Positions 25,420 to 34,326 are shown, numbered from the stretch's first letter. The stretch: DNA of 64,000 bases from Planctomycetota bacterium (GCA_002748355.1 PDSF01000032.1:1-64000), one strand, 5' to 3'. Notes: a model not told the origin generated them from the sequence alone. Program-made: numbers and translations.

Positions 25420-25707
25420 TCAGACCTCCCCGTGCTTGAGCACTCGCACGAGTTCCCAACGCTTCAGCTTTGACTTGGGAGGGATCGGTCGAATCTCGAC
25501 GCGGTCACCGACCTGAGCCAGGCCTTCGCCATCGTGGGCATACATGCGGGTATTGCGCCGCAGATACTTCTCGTACTTGCGATGCTTCTGCATTCGCACC
25601 ACGTCGACAACGATAGTCTTCTCCATGCGATCGGATTTGACTACGCCGATGATGTGCTTCTGCGCTTTCGCCTGTTCAGGCATCGCGTCTTGGTTTTGCT
25701 CGGTCAT
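25420..25707 (-). CDS. rpsQ: 30S ribosomal protein S17 (uS17)
   Basis: 95 residues: GVVKSDRMEKTIVVDVVRMQ, KYLRRNTRMYAHDGEGLAQV and GDRVEIRPIPPKSKLKRWEL. An OB-fold protein that binds 16S helix 11. The first 15 residues are a Gln/Glu/Ala-rich extension. It ends just before rplN; 138 bases separate it from rpmC. Confidence 0.97.
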   Translation of the reverse strand: MTEQNQDAMPEQAKAQKHIIGVVKSDRMEKTIVVDVVRMQKHRKYEKYLRRNTRMYAHDGEGLAQVGDRVEIRPIPPKSKLKRWELVRVLKHGEV

Positions 25708-25845
25708 GGTTCTCGAACCTGTGTCTTATTCTTTCAGCGGCGGGCCAGGTCTTGGGGGCGCCTGCCGATCAGAAGCCCAGCGACTAAAGCCTTGGCTGGA
25801 TCTCATTCAGCGAAAGCCTTCAGAGGTCCAACTCAGAGATTCTGC

Positions 25846-26085
25846 TCAGGCCTCAGCGGTCTCGGCTCCCTCAGTCTTCGCAGCCTCGCTCAGCTCCCGC
25901 TCGCGAAGGATCGTCTCAAGTCGAGCGATCTGGCGACGGGTGTTCTTGATGTTCGTTTTGCTATTGGTCTCGGTCCGATCGCGAAAGCGCGCTTCGAACA
26001 AGCCTTTACGCAGCTCATCGAGGTCGTAGCGCAGCTCGCGCGTATCCTTGATCCGCAGCTGATGCAGCAGTTCTTTGTGCTTCAT
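25846..26085 (-). CDS. rpmC: 50S ribosomal protein L29 (uL29)
   Basis: 79 residues, helical: KELLHQLRIKDTRELRYDLD, ELRKGLFEARFRDRTETNSK, RQIARLETILRERELSEAAK. It lines the exit tunnel and helps dock trigger factor and SRP. ATG 26085 overlaps the rplP stop by one base (TGATG). A short acidic tail (EGAETAEA) exceeds the family norm. Confidence 0.97.
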   Translation of the reverse strand: MKHKELLHQLRIKDTRELRYDLDELRKGLFEARFRDRTETNSKTNIKNTRRQIARLETILRERELSEAAKTEGAETAEA

Positions 26086-26498
26086 CAGACTCGCCTCCTC
26101 AGCACCATGCGGGTCTTCACCGGCATCTTGTGAGCAACTCGGTTAAAGGTTTTCTTAGCGACCTCTTCGGTACAGCCACCGAGTTCATACAGAATATGGC
26201 CCGGCTTGACTTCCGCCGCCCAGAAATCCGGCTCGCCCTTACCCTTACCCATTCGGGTTTCGGCAGGCGTCGAAGTAATCGGCTTGTGCGGAAACATGCG
26301 AATATAGACCTTGGCGCCAAGGGCATTCCGAGTGCAGGCAACACGACCCGCCTCGATGGTCTTGGCCGAAACCCAACCGGGCTCGAGCGCTTGGATGCCG
26401 TACTCGCCGTAGGAGACGGTATCCCCCCTGGTCGCGCGTCCCCTGATTCTGCCGCGCTGCACCTTACGGTGCTTCACGCGCTTGGGCATCATCGCCAT
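26085..26498 (-). CDS. rplP: 50S ribosomal protein L16 (uL16)
   Basis: 137 residues: [59 protein letters not shown] and [20 protein letters not shown]. It stabilises A-site tRNA and is near the peptidyltransferase centre. Translationally coupled to rpmC. Confidence 0.98.
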   Translation of the reverse strand: MAMMPKRVKHRKVQRGRIRGRATRGDTVSYGEYGIQALEPGWVSAKTIEAGRVACTRNALGAKVYIRMFPHKPITSTPAETRMGKGKGEPDFWAAEVKPGHILYELGGCTEEVAKKTFNRVAHKMPVKTRMVLRRRV

Positions 26499-26527
26499 GG
26501 CTCTACTCCTTACTCGCTCGATAATCT

Positions 26528-27328
26528 CTAGTTATTGCCGCCTGCGGCAGCGTCTCTGGAGGCCCCACCACGGCCACCGCCGCGAGGTCCACCACGTCCG
26601 CCACCACGGGGGCCGCCACGGCCACGACCTCGGCCCTGCTGCGGAGCACGAACCGCCGGCATGAGCTGCCGAACAGGCTTGAGGCCCAGGGTGCGCTCTC
26701 CCGGATCGAGTTCGCCACGGAAGATCCAGACCTGGATGCCAATCACGCCGTAGGTCGTGCGCGCCAATGCAGTCCCATAATCAATCTGGGCTCGCAGGGT
26801 CTGCAGAGGCACACGCCCATGCCGCTGAACCTCGGTGCGGGCCATATCGGCACCGCCCAGACGCCCGGCGATACGAACCTTGATACCAAGGGCGCCAGCA
26901 GCGACCGAAGACTCAATGGCCTTCTTAATCGTGCGCCGGAAAGCCGCCCGCTTCTCAAGCTGCTCCGCAATCGACTCAGCAACGAGGGTCGCCTCGAGCT
27001 CAGGCCGATGGATTTCCTGGATCTTCAGCCGGACCTTACGGCCCGTCAGTTTTTCTAGGTCAGCACGCAGGCGATCGACCTCGGTCCCCTTCTTGCCGAT
27101 CAGACGACCGGGACGCGCGGTATGAATCGCAACGGTAATCGTGCCACCGGCGCGTTCGATCTCGACCTTGGGGATGGCGGCGAAGTAGCAGTTCTTCTTG
27201 ATGTACTTCCGGATCTTCTGGTCTTCGACCAAGAAGGTGGAAAAGTTCTGCTTCGTCGCGTACCAGCGCGAGCGCCAAGGCTCGGTAATCGAGATACGGA
27301 ATCCGGTCGGATGTGACTTCTGGCCCAT
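26528..27328 (-). CDS. rpsC: 30S ribosomal protein S3 (uS3) with RGG-rich C-terminal tail
   Basis: 266 residues. The canonical body has [20 protein letters not shown], the KH domain around [20 protein letters not shown], and the C-terminal S3 domain to about residue 225. The remaining about 40 residues are Gly/Arg repeats ([20 protein letters not shown] and on) ending in AAAGGNN, like an RGG RNA-binding box. E. coli S3 ends near residue 233 without such a tail. S3 lies at the mRNA entry channel, so the tail may contact mRNA. Confidence 0.97.
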   Translation of the reverse strand: MGQKSHPTGFRISITEPWRSRWYATKQNFSTFLVEDQKIRKYIKKNCYFAAIPKVEIERAGGTITVAIHTARPGRLIGKKGTEVDRLRADLEKLTGRKVRLKIQEIHRPELEATLVAESIAEQLEKRAAFRRTIKKAIESSVAAGALGIKVRIAGRLGGADMARTEVQRHGRVPLQTLRAQIDYGTALARTTYGVIGIQVWIFRGELDPGERTLGLKPVRQLMPAVRAPQQGRGRGRGGPRGGGRGGPRGGGRGGASRDAAAGGNN

Positions 27329-27346
27329 TTCGTTACTCCAACTCCG

Positions 27347-27694
27347 TCACTCGTCTTCCGCGAGAACCAGGGTGATATGGCACATGCGGCGACGGAACGG
27401 CATCGCACGGCCCTGAGGACCTGGGCGCCACCGCAGGCGATGCTGCAGCAGCGGGCCATCGTCGACGAGGGCCTTGGTGATTCGCAGGCGATTGACGTTG
27501 CAATCAGGATCCTGGCTGGCGTTCGCGATCGCTGACTTCAAGACCTTGCGGATCATGAAGGCCGCGCGGCGCGAGTTGTTTTCCAACAGATGCATCGCGT
27601 CGTTGGCCGGCAGGCCGCGGACCATATCGATCACATACCGGCCCTTGCGGGCCGACATACGCGCAAAACGATGCTTGGCCGTGTAATCGCTCAT
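27347..27694 (-). CDS. rplV: 50S ribosomal protein L22 (uL22)
   Basis: 115 residues from ATG 27694; an upstream ATG at 27748 overlaps rpsS and is rejected. Motifs are HRFARMSARKGRYVIDMVRG, FMIRKVLKSAIANASQD and LLQHRLRWRPGPQGRAMPFR with RRMCHITLVLAEDE. Its hairpin extends into the exit tunnel. It follows the rpsS stop by four bases. Confidence 0.97.
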   Translation of the reverse strand: MSDYTAKHRFARMSARKGRYVIDMVRGLPANDAMHLLENNSRRAAFMIRKVLKSAIANASQDPDCNVNRLRITKALVDDGPLLQHRLRWRPGPQGRAMPFRRRMCHITLVLAEDE

Positions 27695-27698
27695 CAGA

Positions 27699-27962
27699 TC
27701 AATCCTTCCTCTTGTGGCCGCGGAAGGTGCGGGTAGGGGCAAACTCACCGAGGCGATGCCCCACCATATCCTCGGTCACGTAGACCTTGATGAAGTGGCG
27801 ACCGTTATGAACCTCGAAGGTATACCCGACGAACTCGGGCATGATCATCGAGGCGCGCGACCAGGTCTTGATCGGGCCCTTCGAGTTCTGGGCCTCGAGA
27901 CGGTTCACCTTTTTGATCAGGCTTTCCGCAACGAACGGTCCCTTTTTGATACTGCGGCTCAT
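27699..27962 (-). CDS. rpsS: 30S ribosomal protein S19 (uS19)
   Basis: 87 residues: [59 protein letters not shown] and [17 protein letters not shown]. It sits in the 30S head with S13. Normal length. Confidence 0.98.
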   Translation of the reverse strand: MSRSIKKGPFVAESLIKKVNRLEAQNSKGPIKTWSRASMIMPEFVGYTFEVHNGRHFIKVYVTEDMVGHRLGEFAPTRTFRGHKRKD

Positions 27963-27995
27963 AGTTTCTCAGCCTCTCGAGCGAATTCTCTTTCT

Positions 27996-28040
27996 TACCC
28001 GTTATCCGGGCACCCGTTATCCAGGCACCCCTTATCCAGG
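27996..28040. repeat. Three tandem 15-bp repeats in the rplB-rpsS spacer
   Basis: Units TACCCGTTATCCGGG, CACCCGTTATCCAGG and CACCCCTTATCCAGG (27996-28010, 28011-28025, 28026-28040). They fill the middle of the 93-bp gap between rplB and rpsS; no coding potential is seen. Confidence 0.88.
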
Positions 28041-28055
28041 GCGACGCCGACCAGC

Positions 28056-28895
28056 TCAGCTGGTCCGGCGTGACTTGCGACGACGCAGGATCAGCTTGTT
28101 GCTGAGAGCCTTGCGCTTCCGGGTCTTGCCACCCTTGGCCAGCTTGCCCGTCGGCGAGCAGGGATGGCGACCACCACCGCTTCGCCCTTCACCACCACCC
28201 ATCGGGTGAGCAACCGGGTTCATGGACGTGCCGCGGTTGTGCGGGCGGCGGCCCTTCCAACGCATACGGCCGGCCTTACCCCAGCGCACGTTTTGGTGGT
28301 CGAGGTTGCCGACCTGACCGATGGTCGCGCGGCACTCCACATGGACCCGGCGCATTTCACCGCTGCGCAGGACCAAAACAGCGTATTTGCCTTCACGCGC
28401 CATCAACTGGCAGGTCGCGCCGGCGGCACGAGCCAACTGCCCACCACGACCGGGCTGCAGCTCGACATTGTGCACTTCGAGTCCCAGAGGGATCGAACGC
28501 AGCGGCATGCAGTTACCAGCCTTAGGCTCGACGCTGTCGCCCGACTCAAGGAGCTCACCAACCTTCAAGCCCTTGGGGGCCAGGATGTACGCCTTCTTGC
28601 CGTTGGCGTAGTAGAGCAAGGCAATGTTGGCGCTGCGGTTCGGATCGTATTCGATCCCCACAACCCGCGCGGGAACACCGTCATCGCGCCGCTTGAAGTC
28701 GACCAAGCGGTACATCTTGCGGTGACCGCCACCACGGAAACGGGACGTGATACGTCCCTTGTTATTACGGCCACCGGTCCGCGCAATACGCTTCAGCAGC
28801 GTCTTCTCGGGAACCTTCTTGGTGACCTCGGCGAAGTCGTTAACCGACGAGTTACGTCGGCCAGCGGTCGTCGGCTTGTAGCGTTTGATGCCCAT
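28056..28895 (-). CDS. rplB: 50S ribosomal protein L2 (uL2)
   Basis: 279 residues. It includes [39 protein letters not shown], the peptidyltransferase-centre segment [20 protein letters not shown] (conserved His) and the basic tail [20 protein letters not shown]. Required for subunit joining and peptide transfer. Normal length. Confidence 0.98.
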   Translation of the reverse strand: MGIKRYKPTTAGRRNSSVNDFAEVTKKVPEKTLLKRIARTGGRNNKGRITSRFRGGGHRKMYRLVDFKRRDDGVPARVVGIEYDPNRSANIALLYYANGKKAYILAPKGLKVGELLESGDSVEPKAGNCMPLRSIPLGLEVHNVELQPGRGGQLARAAGATCQLMAREGKYAVLVLRSGEMRRVHVECRATIGQVGNLDHQNVRWGKAGRMRWKGRRPHNRGTSMNPVAHPMGGGEGRSGGGRHPCSPTGKLAKGGKTRKRKALSNKLILRRRKSRRTS

Positions 28896-28977
28896 GTTCG
28901 ATTTACCTCGGAGGAGGCGTTTAACGGTTTCCCATCAACAAAAGCGACCGCAGCTATTGCCTGCGGTCTCCTCAGTG

Positions 28978-29298
28978 TCACAGGAGCGAAATCGCCTCGC
29001 CCTCCTTGATCGTGACCATTGCCTTCTTCCAAGCCGACGTGCGGCCGTAGCCCGAACCGAATCGGCGCATCTTGCCCGGCACATTCTGGGTATTCACTGC
29101 CAGGACATGCACATCGAAGATGGCCTCGACCGCTTTGCGGATCTCGACCTTGTTGGCCCCAGCAGCAACCTCAAAGACATAGCAGTTATGCCGCTCCTGC
29201 AGGCGCGTGCTCTTCTCGGTGAAGACCGGGCGCTTTAGGATGGCGTAGTGCTGGGTCAGGTCTGCGCGCTTGGAAGCGGAACCTTTGTTATCAGCCAT
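28978..29298 (-). CDS. rplW: 50S ribosomal protein L23 (uL23)
   Basis: 106 residues: YAILKRPVFTEKSTRLQERH, NCYVFEVAAGANKVEIRKAV, EAIFDVHVLAVNTQNVPGKM and RRFGSGYGRTSAWKKAMVTI. It docks trigger factor and SRP at the tunnel exit. The start overlaps the rplD end by 8 bases. Confidence 0.97.
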   Translation of the reverse strand: MADNKGSASKRADLTQHYAILKRPVFTEKSTRLQERHNCYVFEVAAGANKVEIRKAVEAIFDVHVLAVNTQNVPGKMRRFGSGYGRTSAWKKAMVTIKEGEAISLL

Positions 29299-29992
29299 TG
29301 TTCTGCTCCGTTACGCCCTGCGTGTTCGCGAACTTGGCAGCCGCGGCCTCGATGCGGGCAGCGCTCTTACGCTGACTCCAGTTCATCGAAAGAACCTTAT
29401 CGAATGCGGCCGGAGTAAAGACGAGCCAGCGACGACGAAGCACGGACAGAGCATTGAGCTCGCTGACCGGCAGCACATCGACCTTTGGCGCATTGCGAAG
29501 CGAGAGATACAGGGTCTCGTCACGCTCAGCACTGACCACCAAGGCATTGTCCTCCGCACCCACGGCCCGAAGAACATTCAAGGCCGCCTTAGTGCTCGGA
29601 CCTCCCTGCGGGAAGCCGTCGGCGACGATGACTTCACCGTCCTCCAGCTTGCCAAAGAGAGCCGAAGCCAAGGCAACACGGCGCTGCTTCCGGGGGATGC
29701 GGCAGTAATAATCACGGACGCGGGGACCGAAGGTCGTTCCGCCGCCTCGCCACAGAGGAGAACGCTTATCACCAGCACGAGCGCGGCCGGTGTGCTTCTG
29801 GCGCCAGGGCTTCTTACTCGTCCCCGCGACCTCCGCACGCTCCTTGGTCTTGTGGGTGCCCTGCCGGTGGTTGGCCTCGTACATCACGAGGACCTCCTTC
29901 AGGGTTCTACCCAGAACCTTGGGCGCGAAGACGGCCGCATCGACTTCGCGAGCGCCGACGTCACCACCGCCGTAGGTCTTGACCGTTGCCAT
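29291..29992 (-). CDS. rplD: 50S ribosomal protein L4 (uL4)
   Basis: 233 residues from ATG 29992 (AGAAGGA 7 bases upstream); the reading from 30073 is an upstream extension without homology. Motifs are PWRQKHTGRARAGDKRSPLW, RGGGTTFGPRVRDYYCRIPR and KQRRVALASALFGKLEDGE, including the loop that reaches the tunnel wall. In enterobacteria L4 represses the S10 operon. rplC, which should precede it, is absent: only 163 bases lie between rpsJ and rplD. Confidence 0.97.
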   Translation of the reverse strand: MATVKTYGGGDVGAREVDAAVFAPKVLGRTLKEVLVMYEANHRQGTHKTKERAEVAGTSKKPWRQKHTGRARAGDKRSPLWRGGGTTFGPRVRDYYCRIPRKQRRVALASALFGKLEDGEVIVADGFPQGGPSTKAALNVLRAVGAEDNALVVSAERDETLYLSLRNAPKVDVLPVSELNALSVLRRRWLVFTPAAFDKVLSMNWSQRKSAARIEAAAAKFANTQGVTEQNNG

Positions 29993-30155
29993 GATGGAAT
30001 CCTTCTGAACTCTTGGGAGCTCCATCGCTCCATAAAACTCGTTCGACGCAAAACACGTCGGCCGCGCGAACACGGACTTCAGGGCCCCGCCCTCCCTGGA
30101 AGAGAGAAACCCTCTTGGGCCATAACCCTCGAGAGCTATCAGGCAGGATCGTCGA

Positions 30156-30461
30156 TTAGGCGCGAATGCGAATATCGACGCCAGCCGGCACGTTCAGCTT
30201 GCTGAGCGCGTCGACGGTCTTGGAGGTCGGCTCCGAGATCAGAATCAACCGCTTATGAGTGCGGATTTCGAACTGCTCACGGGCCTTCTTATCCACGTGG
30301 GGCGAGCGCAACACCGTGTAGCGCTCAATCCGAGTCGGAAGCGGAATCGGGCCCGCGACGCGCGCACCCGTCCGCATGGCCGTATCGACGATATCGACAG
30401 CAGCCTGGTCGAGGGTCTCGTGATCGTACGCCTCCATGCGGATCTGGATCTTGTCCTGCAT
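30156..30461 (-). CDS. rpsJ: 30S ribosomal protein S10 (uS10/NusE)
   Basis: 101 residues from ATG 30461 ([20 protein letters not shown]). [20 protein letters not shown] and [18 protein letters not shown] are diagnostic, as is [19 protein letters not shown]10 is a 30S head protein and, as NusE, part of antitermination complexes. It heads the S10 gene block here, but is directly followed by rplD. Confidence 0.97.
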   Translation of the reverse strand: MQDKIQIRMEAYDHETLDQAAVDIVDTAMRTGARVAGPIPLPTRIERYTVLRSPHVDKKAREQFEIRTHKRLILISEPTSKTVDALSKLNVPAGVDIRIRA

Positions 30462-30872
30462 GGCACACTCCGTTCGCCTGTCGCGGCAGCGCTTGCACAC
30501 GCCACCACCCGAATACCAAGTTGAGGAGCCCCTGACGACGACACACGCAGTTCGCCTGAGAGGAACCCATGGGTGAGGCTGCTGATCACGCTCGAGGCAT
30601 TTTTGCGTATCGACCCACAGGTGATCGAACGCGCCCCAGGAGGACTGGCAGACTCACGTAAAAGACTTCTGACTAAGCACTTGCGACTCAATCGGAGCTG
30701 AGTCCCATGAGTCGAAGGGCGAGGAGCTTAGCGACTGCGCTGCTGGCGAGTCAAGGCTGCGTCTTAAGAAAGCCCGGAAATAAGGGGGAAACGCCTCCAT
30801 GCCGAAGCAGGCAAGGCTCCATCGCCCAGCAGGCGACAGGAGCCCGGCGATGACATTGGACCCGAGCATGGA
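30462..30872. other. rpsJ leader / EF-G downstream spacer
   Basis: 411 bases without a gene; tuf, which usually sits here, is missing. GGCTCC(30815-30820)/GGAGCC(30839-30844) with inner TCGCC/GGCGA forms a stable hairpin 29 bases after the EF-G stop, probably a terminator or pause site. The rpsJ promoter must lie in this stretch but I could not place a convincing one. Confidence 0.45.
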
Positions 30873-32933
30873 TTATTGAGCCGGACGATACTGCTCTAAA
30901 CGCATGCTGGCACTGCCCCGGCCCTGAGTTTGGGAACGCAGGCGAGTGGAAAAGTCCAAAAGCCTCGACAGGGGAGCCCGCGCTTCGATCCGCGCTAGAG
31001 CGCTCTCGACCTGGACGTCGCGAACCTCGCCACCTTGGGCCTGGATCTCGCCAATCACTGGCGAGAGCCTGTCCTCGGGCACGTCGATATCCAGCAGCAT
31101 CCAAGGCTCAAGAAGCAGGCATTTGGCCTTTTTGGACAAGTCCCGCACGAGCAGGGAGATTCCGACCTCGAGCTCTTCCACCGTCGGCAGCTGCCCCGGC
31201 TCTCGTCCAGCGATGTTGCGCAGGAGCACCCGAAGCTGGGTCACGGGATGCCCCTGGGCGAGACCGGCACTGAGCTCGGCCCGCAGAGCTTGAAGCGCCG
31301 CCTGCTCGATCTCCCGGAAGCCCCGGCGGCTACGGAGCTCCTCGGGCAGCTGCGCCGCAATCTCGACCAGCTCCTCATCAGGCAAGGGCGAAAACTCAAT
31401 ATCCAAGTGGGCAAAGACCGTAGTGCCGTTGGGGAACTGCTGCTCGAAGTCGCCGCTCAGGCGCAGCGACTCGGCAATCGTCTCGCGCAAAGCCACCCTC
31501 GGGGCCCCGAGCAAAACCTCGTGGCCAAAACCATGACTGAGACGATCCGCGAGGATCTGCAGGTGCAGCTCCCCCATGCCCGAAACCAGGAGCTGCCCGG
31601 TGTCCTCGTCCATGCGCCACTGCATGGACGGATCCTCGAAGCCCAGCAAGTCGAGGCTCTTGATCATCTCGTCCCGCTCATCGACGGAACGCGCCTCCAC
31701 GGCCATCGAGATGACCGGCAAGGGGAAGTCCCATTCGGGAAAACGCACGACCCGCTTAGGGTCGCAGAGGGTGTCGCCGGTCTGAACGCCACGCAGCCCC
31801 TTGACGGCACAGACCTGCCCCGGCCCCGCCTCGGCCAGCCGCTCCTGGGAATCGGCAATGAGGCGGAAGAGACCGTGGACCCGAATCGTTTTGCCAAGGC
31901 GCGGCACGCGCAGCTGCATCCCATCCACCAGGGTGCCGCGATAGACCCGAAGCCAGGCGATCGGCCCGTGCCGGGTAGAGACCAGCTTGAAGACCTCGGC
32001 AACCACTGGAGCGCTGGCGTCCAATTCCACAGGCTCCGTCACGCCCTCGCCTTCACCCGCGAGCAAAGGTGCCGGTAGGTCCATCGGCCGCGGCAAATAG
32101 CCAGAAACCGCATCCAAGAGCGGCTCGATGCCCACACCCCGCAGAGCCGCACCACCAAGGACCGGCAGTAAGCGCTGATCCAAGACCTGCCTGCGGATCG
32201 CTGCCTGCAACTCCTCTTCGCTAATCTCCTCATCTGCGAGGAAGCTCTCAAGCAGGTCCTCGTCGCACTCGGCGACCTTTTCGACCACAGCCGAGCGCTC
32301 CAGCTCCCAGAGCTCCCGCTCTTCGTCCGGCCAATCACTGACCTGGCACTCAGCCCCGCCCTTCTCGCCCTCGAAGCGCAGCAATCTCCGGCCCACCAGA
32401 TCAACCAAGGCCAGGTCGCCGTCGACCTCATGCACAAGCTGGAGACTGAGGGGTTCAGCACCGAGCCGGGTTCGGATCGACTCGATCGAGGCATCCCAGT
32501 CAGCCCCAAGCTTGTCGAGCTTGTTCAAGAAGGCGATGCACCGAACCCCGTGCCGAGTCGCCTGCCGCCAAACCGTCTCGCTCTGAGCCTCTACCCCCCG
32601 ACTCGCATCGAAGACCAAGATCACCCCATCGATGACCCGCATACAGCGCTCGACCTCGACCGTGAAATCAACATGGCCCGGGGTATCGATCAGCGTGAAG
32701 CGATGATCCCGCCAAGGCAGGTCGATCGCGGCCGAGTGGATGGTGATGCCGCGCTCCCGCTCCATCTCTTCGAAATCGAGTGTCGCCGTCCCCTCGTCGA
32801 CCTGGCCAACGCGGTGCTGGACTCCCGAGAGGTAGAGCATGTGCTCGGACACGGTGGTCTTGCCCGCGTCGATATGGGCAGCCACGCCGAAGATCTGATA
32901 CTCCAGGCTCTGTTTCTTGGTTTTGGCTGCCAT
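30873..32933 (-). CDS. Divergent elongation factor G-like GTPase
   Basis: 686 residues with intact G domain: AAHIDAGKTT (19-27), RGITI (61-65), DTPGHVDF (83-90) and NKLD (137-140). Domains II and III follow (FEDPSMQWRMDEDTGQLLVS, GMGELHLQILADRLSHGFGH). Domain IV is strongly altered. The usual GGRGQ-like entry is replaced, GYPV reads GHPV, and the HDVDSS-type tip that enters the decoding centre is gone (NIAGREPGQLPTVEEL stands there). Classical EF-G is about 690-700 residues. Spirochaetes, planctomycetes and some delta-proteobacteria carry duplicated EF-Gs (spdEFG1/2), one thought to work in ribosome recycling; this copy may be of the second kind. It lies after rpsG but behind a strong terminator. 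Confidence 0.85.
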   Translation of the reverse strand: MAAKTKKQSLEYQIFGVAAHIDAGKTTVSEHMLYLSGVQHRVGQVDEGTATLDFEEMERERGITIHSAAIDLPWRDHRFTLIDTPGHVDFTVEVERCMRVIDGVILVFDASRGVEAQSETVWRQATRHGVRCIAFLNKLDKLGADWDASIESIRTRLGAEPLSLQLVHEVDGDLALVDLVGRRLLRFEGEKGGAECQVSDWPDEERELWELERSAVVEKVAECDEDLLESFLADEEISEEELQAAIRRQVLDQRLLPVLGGAALRGVGIEPLLDAVSGYLPRPMDLPAPLLAGEGEGVTEPVELDASAPVVAEVFKLVSTRHGPIAWLRVYRGTLVDGMQLRVPRLGKTIRVHGLFRLIADSQERLAEAGPGQVCAVKGLRGVQTGDTLCDPKRVVRFPEWDFPLPVISMAVEARSVDERDEMIKSLDLLGFEDPSMQWRMDEDTGQLLVSGMGELHLQILADRLSHGFGHEVLLGAPRVALRETIAESLRLSGDFEQQFPNGTTVFAHLDIEFSPLPDEELVEIAAQLPEELRSRRGFREIEQAALQALRAELSAGLAQGHPVTQLRVLLRNIAGREPGQLPTVEELEVGISLLVRDLSKKAKCLLLEPWMLLDIDVPEDRLSPVIGEIQAQGGEVRDVQVESALARIEARAPLSRLLDFSTRLRSQTQGRGSASMRLEQYRPAQ

Positions 32934-33062
32934 CAGACTTCGCGTGCAAAGAAAGCGAGGCAGCTTAACAGGAGCTCGAAGCTCTCGCGATCAACGGTCC
33001 AAAGCCATGGAAGGAAAGGGAGAGCCTGGTCGCTGAAAACGGCTGCGAGGATGCTCCCAAGC

Positions 33063-33084
33063 TCCTGGAGGCATAGCTCCAGGA
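33063..33084. other. Perfect 8-bp hairpin upstream of the EF-G gene
   Basis: TCCTGGAG (33063-33070) and CTCCAGGA (33077-33084) with loop GCATAG, 130 bases before the EF-G start on the minus strand. It may lie in the EF-G leader, downstream of the rpsG terminator. Confidence 0.5.
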
Positions 33085-33099
33085 AAGACCTCTCCCAAC

Positions 33100-33148
33100 A
33101 AAACAGCCGAGGCCGACCGAAGAAACTCCGGCCGGCCTCGGCTGTTTT
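33100..33148 (-). terminator. Strong intrinsic terminator after rpsG
   Basis: A perfect 16-bp stem, AAAACAGCCGAGGCCG (33100-33115) with CGGCCTCGGCTGTTTT (33133-33148) and a 17-base loop, 70 bases after the rpsG stop. On the minus strand the stem ends in TTTTGTTG, a classical U-tract. It separates rpsL-rpsG from the EF-G gene. Confidence 0.88.
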
Positions 33149-33218
33149 CTCTGCCCACTCTTTCAGCTGCGCTTACGCCAGCAGTGCTCGCGTCTAGCTA
33201 CGCCGCAGCAAGACCGCA

Positions 33219-33689
33219 CTACCAAGCGAAGTGGCTGTAGGCCTTGTTCGCGTCCGCCATTTTGTGGACGTTCTCGCGCTTGGTCACAGCGGAGCCCTGG
33301 TTGTTGTAGGCATCGAAGATCTCCTCCGCCAAACGACGAGCCATCGGCTTGCCGCGCTTGGAGCGCGCTGCATCCATGAGCCAGCGGATCGCAAGGCTCT
33401 GCTGACGCTTGGGGCGGACCTCCATCGGGACCTGATAGGTTGCACCACCAACACGCTTACTGCGCACCTCGACGCGCGGCTTGATGTTGTCGATGGCCTG
33501 CACGAAGACCTCTTGCGGGTCGACGCCGAGCTTCTCGGCTACGAAGTCCACGGCCTCATAAAAGATGCGCTGCGCCTTGGACTTCTTGCCATCCAGCATG
33601 AGCTTGTTGATGAGCTTGGTGGCGAGCATCGAACCGAATCGCGGGTCCGGCTTCAGGAGGGCTTCGGTCGACTTAAAATTGCGGGGCAT
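33219..33689 (-). CDS. rpsG: 30S ribosomal protein S7 (uS7)
   Basis: 156 residues: LIKLMLDGKKSKAQRIFYEA-like core (INKLMLDGKKSKAQRIFYEA), KPRVEVRSKRVGGATYQVPM, EVRPKRQQSLAIRWLMDAAR and KREDVHKMADANKAY-like end. It organises the 30S head around the 16S 3' major domain. Normal length. Cotranscribed with rpsL upstream. Confidence 0.98.
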   Translation of the reverse strand: MPRNFKSTEALLKPDPRFGSMLATKLINKLMLDGKKSKAQRIFYEAVDFVAEKLGVDPQEVFVQAIDNIKPRVEVRSKRVGGATYQVPMEVRPKRQQSLAIRWLMDAARSKRGKPMARRLAEEIFDAYNNQGSAVTKRENVHKMADANKAYSHFAW

Positions 33690-33835
33690 GTCTCAAACCT
33701 ATACAGGCGATTATCAATCTTGGTGTGGGCAGGCTACAGGGAGGCAGGCAGCGAGGCGCGCGCCTCATCCCTTCAGGACCAGCGTCTTCGCCTTCCGTGC
33801 CCTCTAGCAGGACTGGCTCAGACCGCCGGGGGCGA

Positions 33836-34210
33836 TTAAGCCTTGGGGCGCTTGGTTCCGTACTTGCTGCGCGAACGCTTGCGGTCATCGACGCCGGAGG
33901 CGTCTTCGGTGCCGCGAATCACGTGGTAGCGGACACCCGGAAGGTCACGAACGCGGCCACCGCGAACGAGGACGATCGAGTGCTCCTGCAGGTTGTGGCC
34001 TTCACCCGGGATGTAGACGGTGACTTCCTTGCCGTTGGAGAGACGAACACGCGCAACACGGCGGAGCGCGGAGTTCGGCTTCTTCGGCGTCATGGTCTTG
34101 ACCTGGGTGCAGACACCTTTCTTCTGCGGGCAGCGCTCCAGAACGCGCGACTTACTGACGTTCGGCTGCTTGCTGCGGCCCTTGCGGACAAGCTGGTTGA
34201 TCGTCGGCAT
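33836..34210 (-). CDS. rpsL: 30S ribosomal protein S12 (uS12), Arg at the streptomycin position 88
   Basis: 124 residues from ATG 34210, same length as E. coli S12 so numbering aligns. The longer reading from 34489 is an overlap artefact. [40 protein letters not shown] and [20 protein letters not shown] are standard. In the loop [17 protein letters not shown], residue 88 is Arg (codon CGT) where most bacteria have Lys. Lys43 in TPKKPNSAL is retained. S12 sets decoding accuracy in the A site. It is preceded by a clear promoter at 34299-34326. Confidence 0.98.
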   Translation of the reverse strand: MPTINQLVRKGRSKQPNVSKSRVLERCPQKKGVCTQVKTMTPKKPNSALRRVARVRLSNGKEVTVYIPGEGHNLQEHSIVLVRGGRVRDLPGVRYHVIRGTEDASGVDDRKRSRSKYGTKRPKA

Positions 34211-34298
34211 TCTGTTCTCCGAAAAGCGGCGCGCTAGGCGCCAGTGCGTGCCTTCGAACTTGGCACGCGGGGGTTCACGTGAAAGGAAAGGGGGAAGA

Positions 34299-34326
34299 AG
34301 TATAAGAAGCGAAGAAGCCCGTGCAA
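34299..34326 (-). promoter_or_regulatory. Sigma70-type promoter of rpsL-rpsG
   Basis: On the minus strand TTGCAC (34321-34326) and TATACT (34299-34304) are spaced by 16 bp. The start would be near 34292, about 80 bases before the rpsL ATG, inside the rpoC-rpsL spacer. Confidence 0.65.

Noticed and set aside
30462..30872. Degenerate tuf gene between the EF-G gene and rpsJ
   Set aside because: No EF-Tu motif in any frame; the spacer is far too short.
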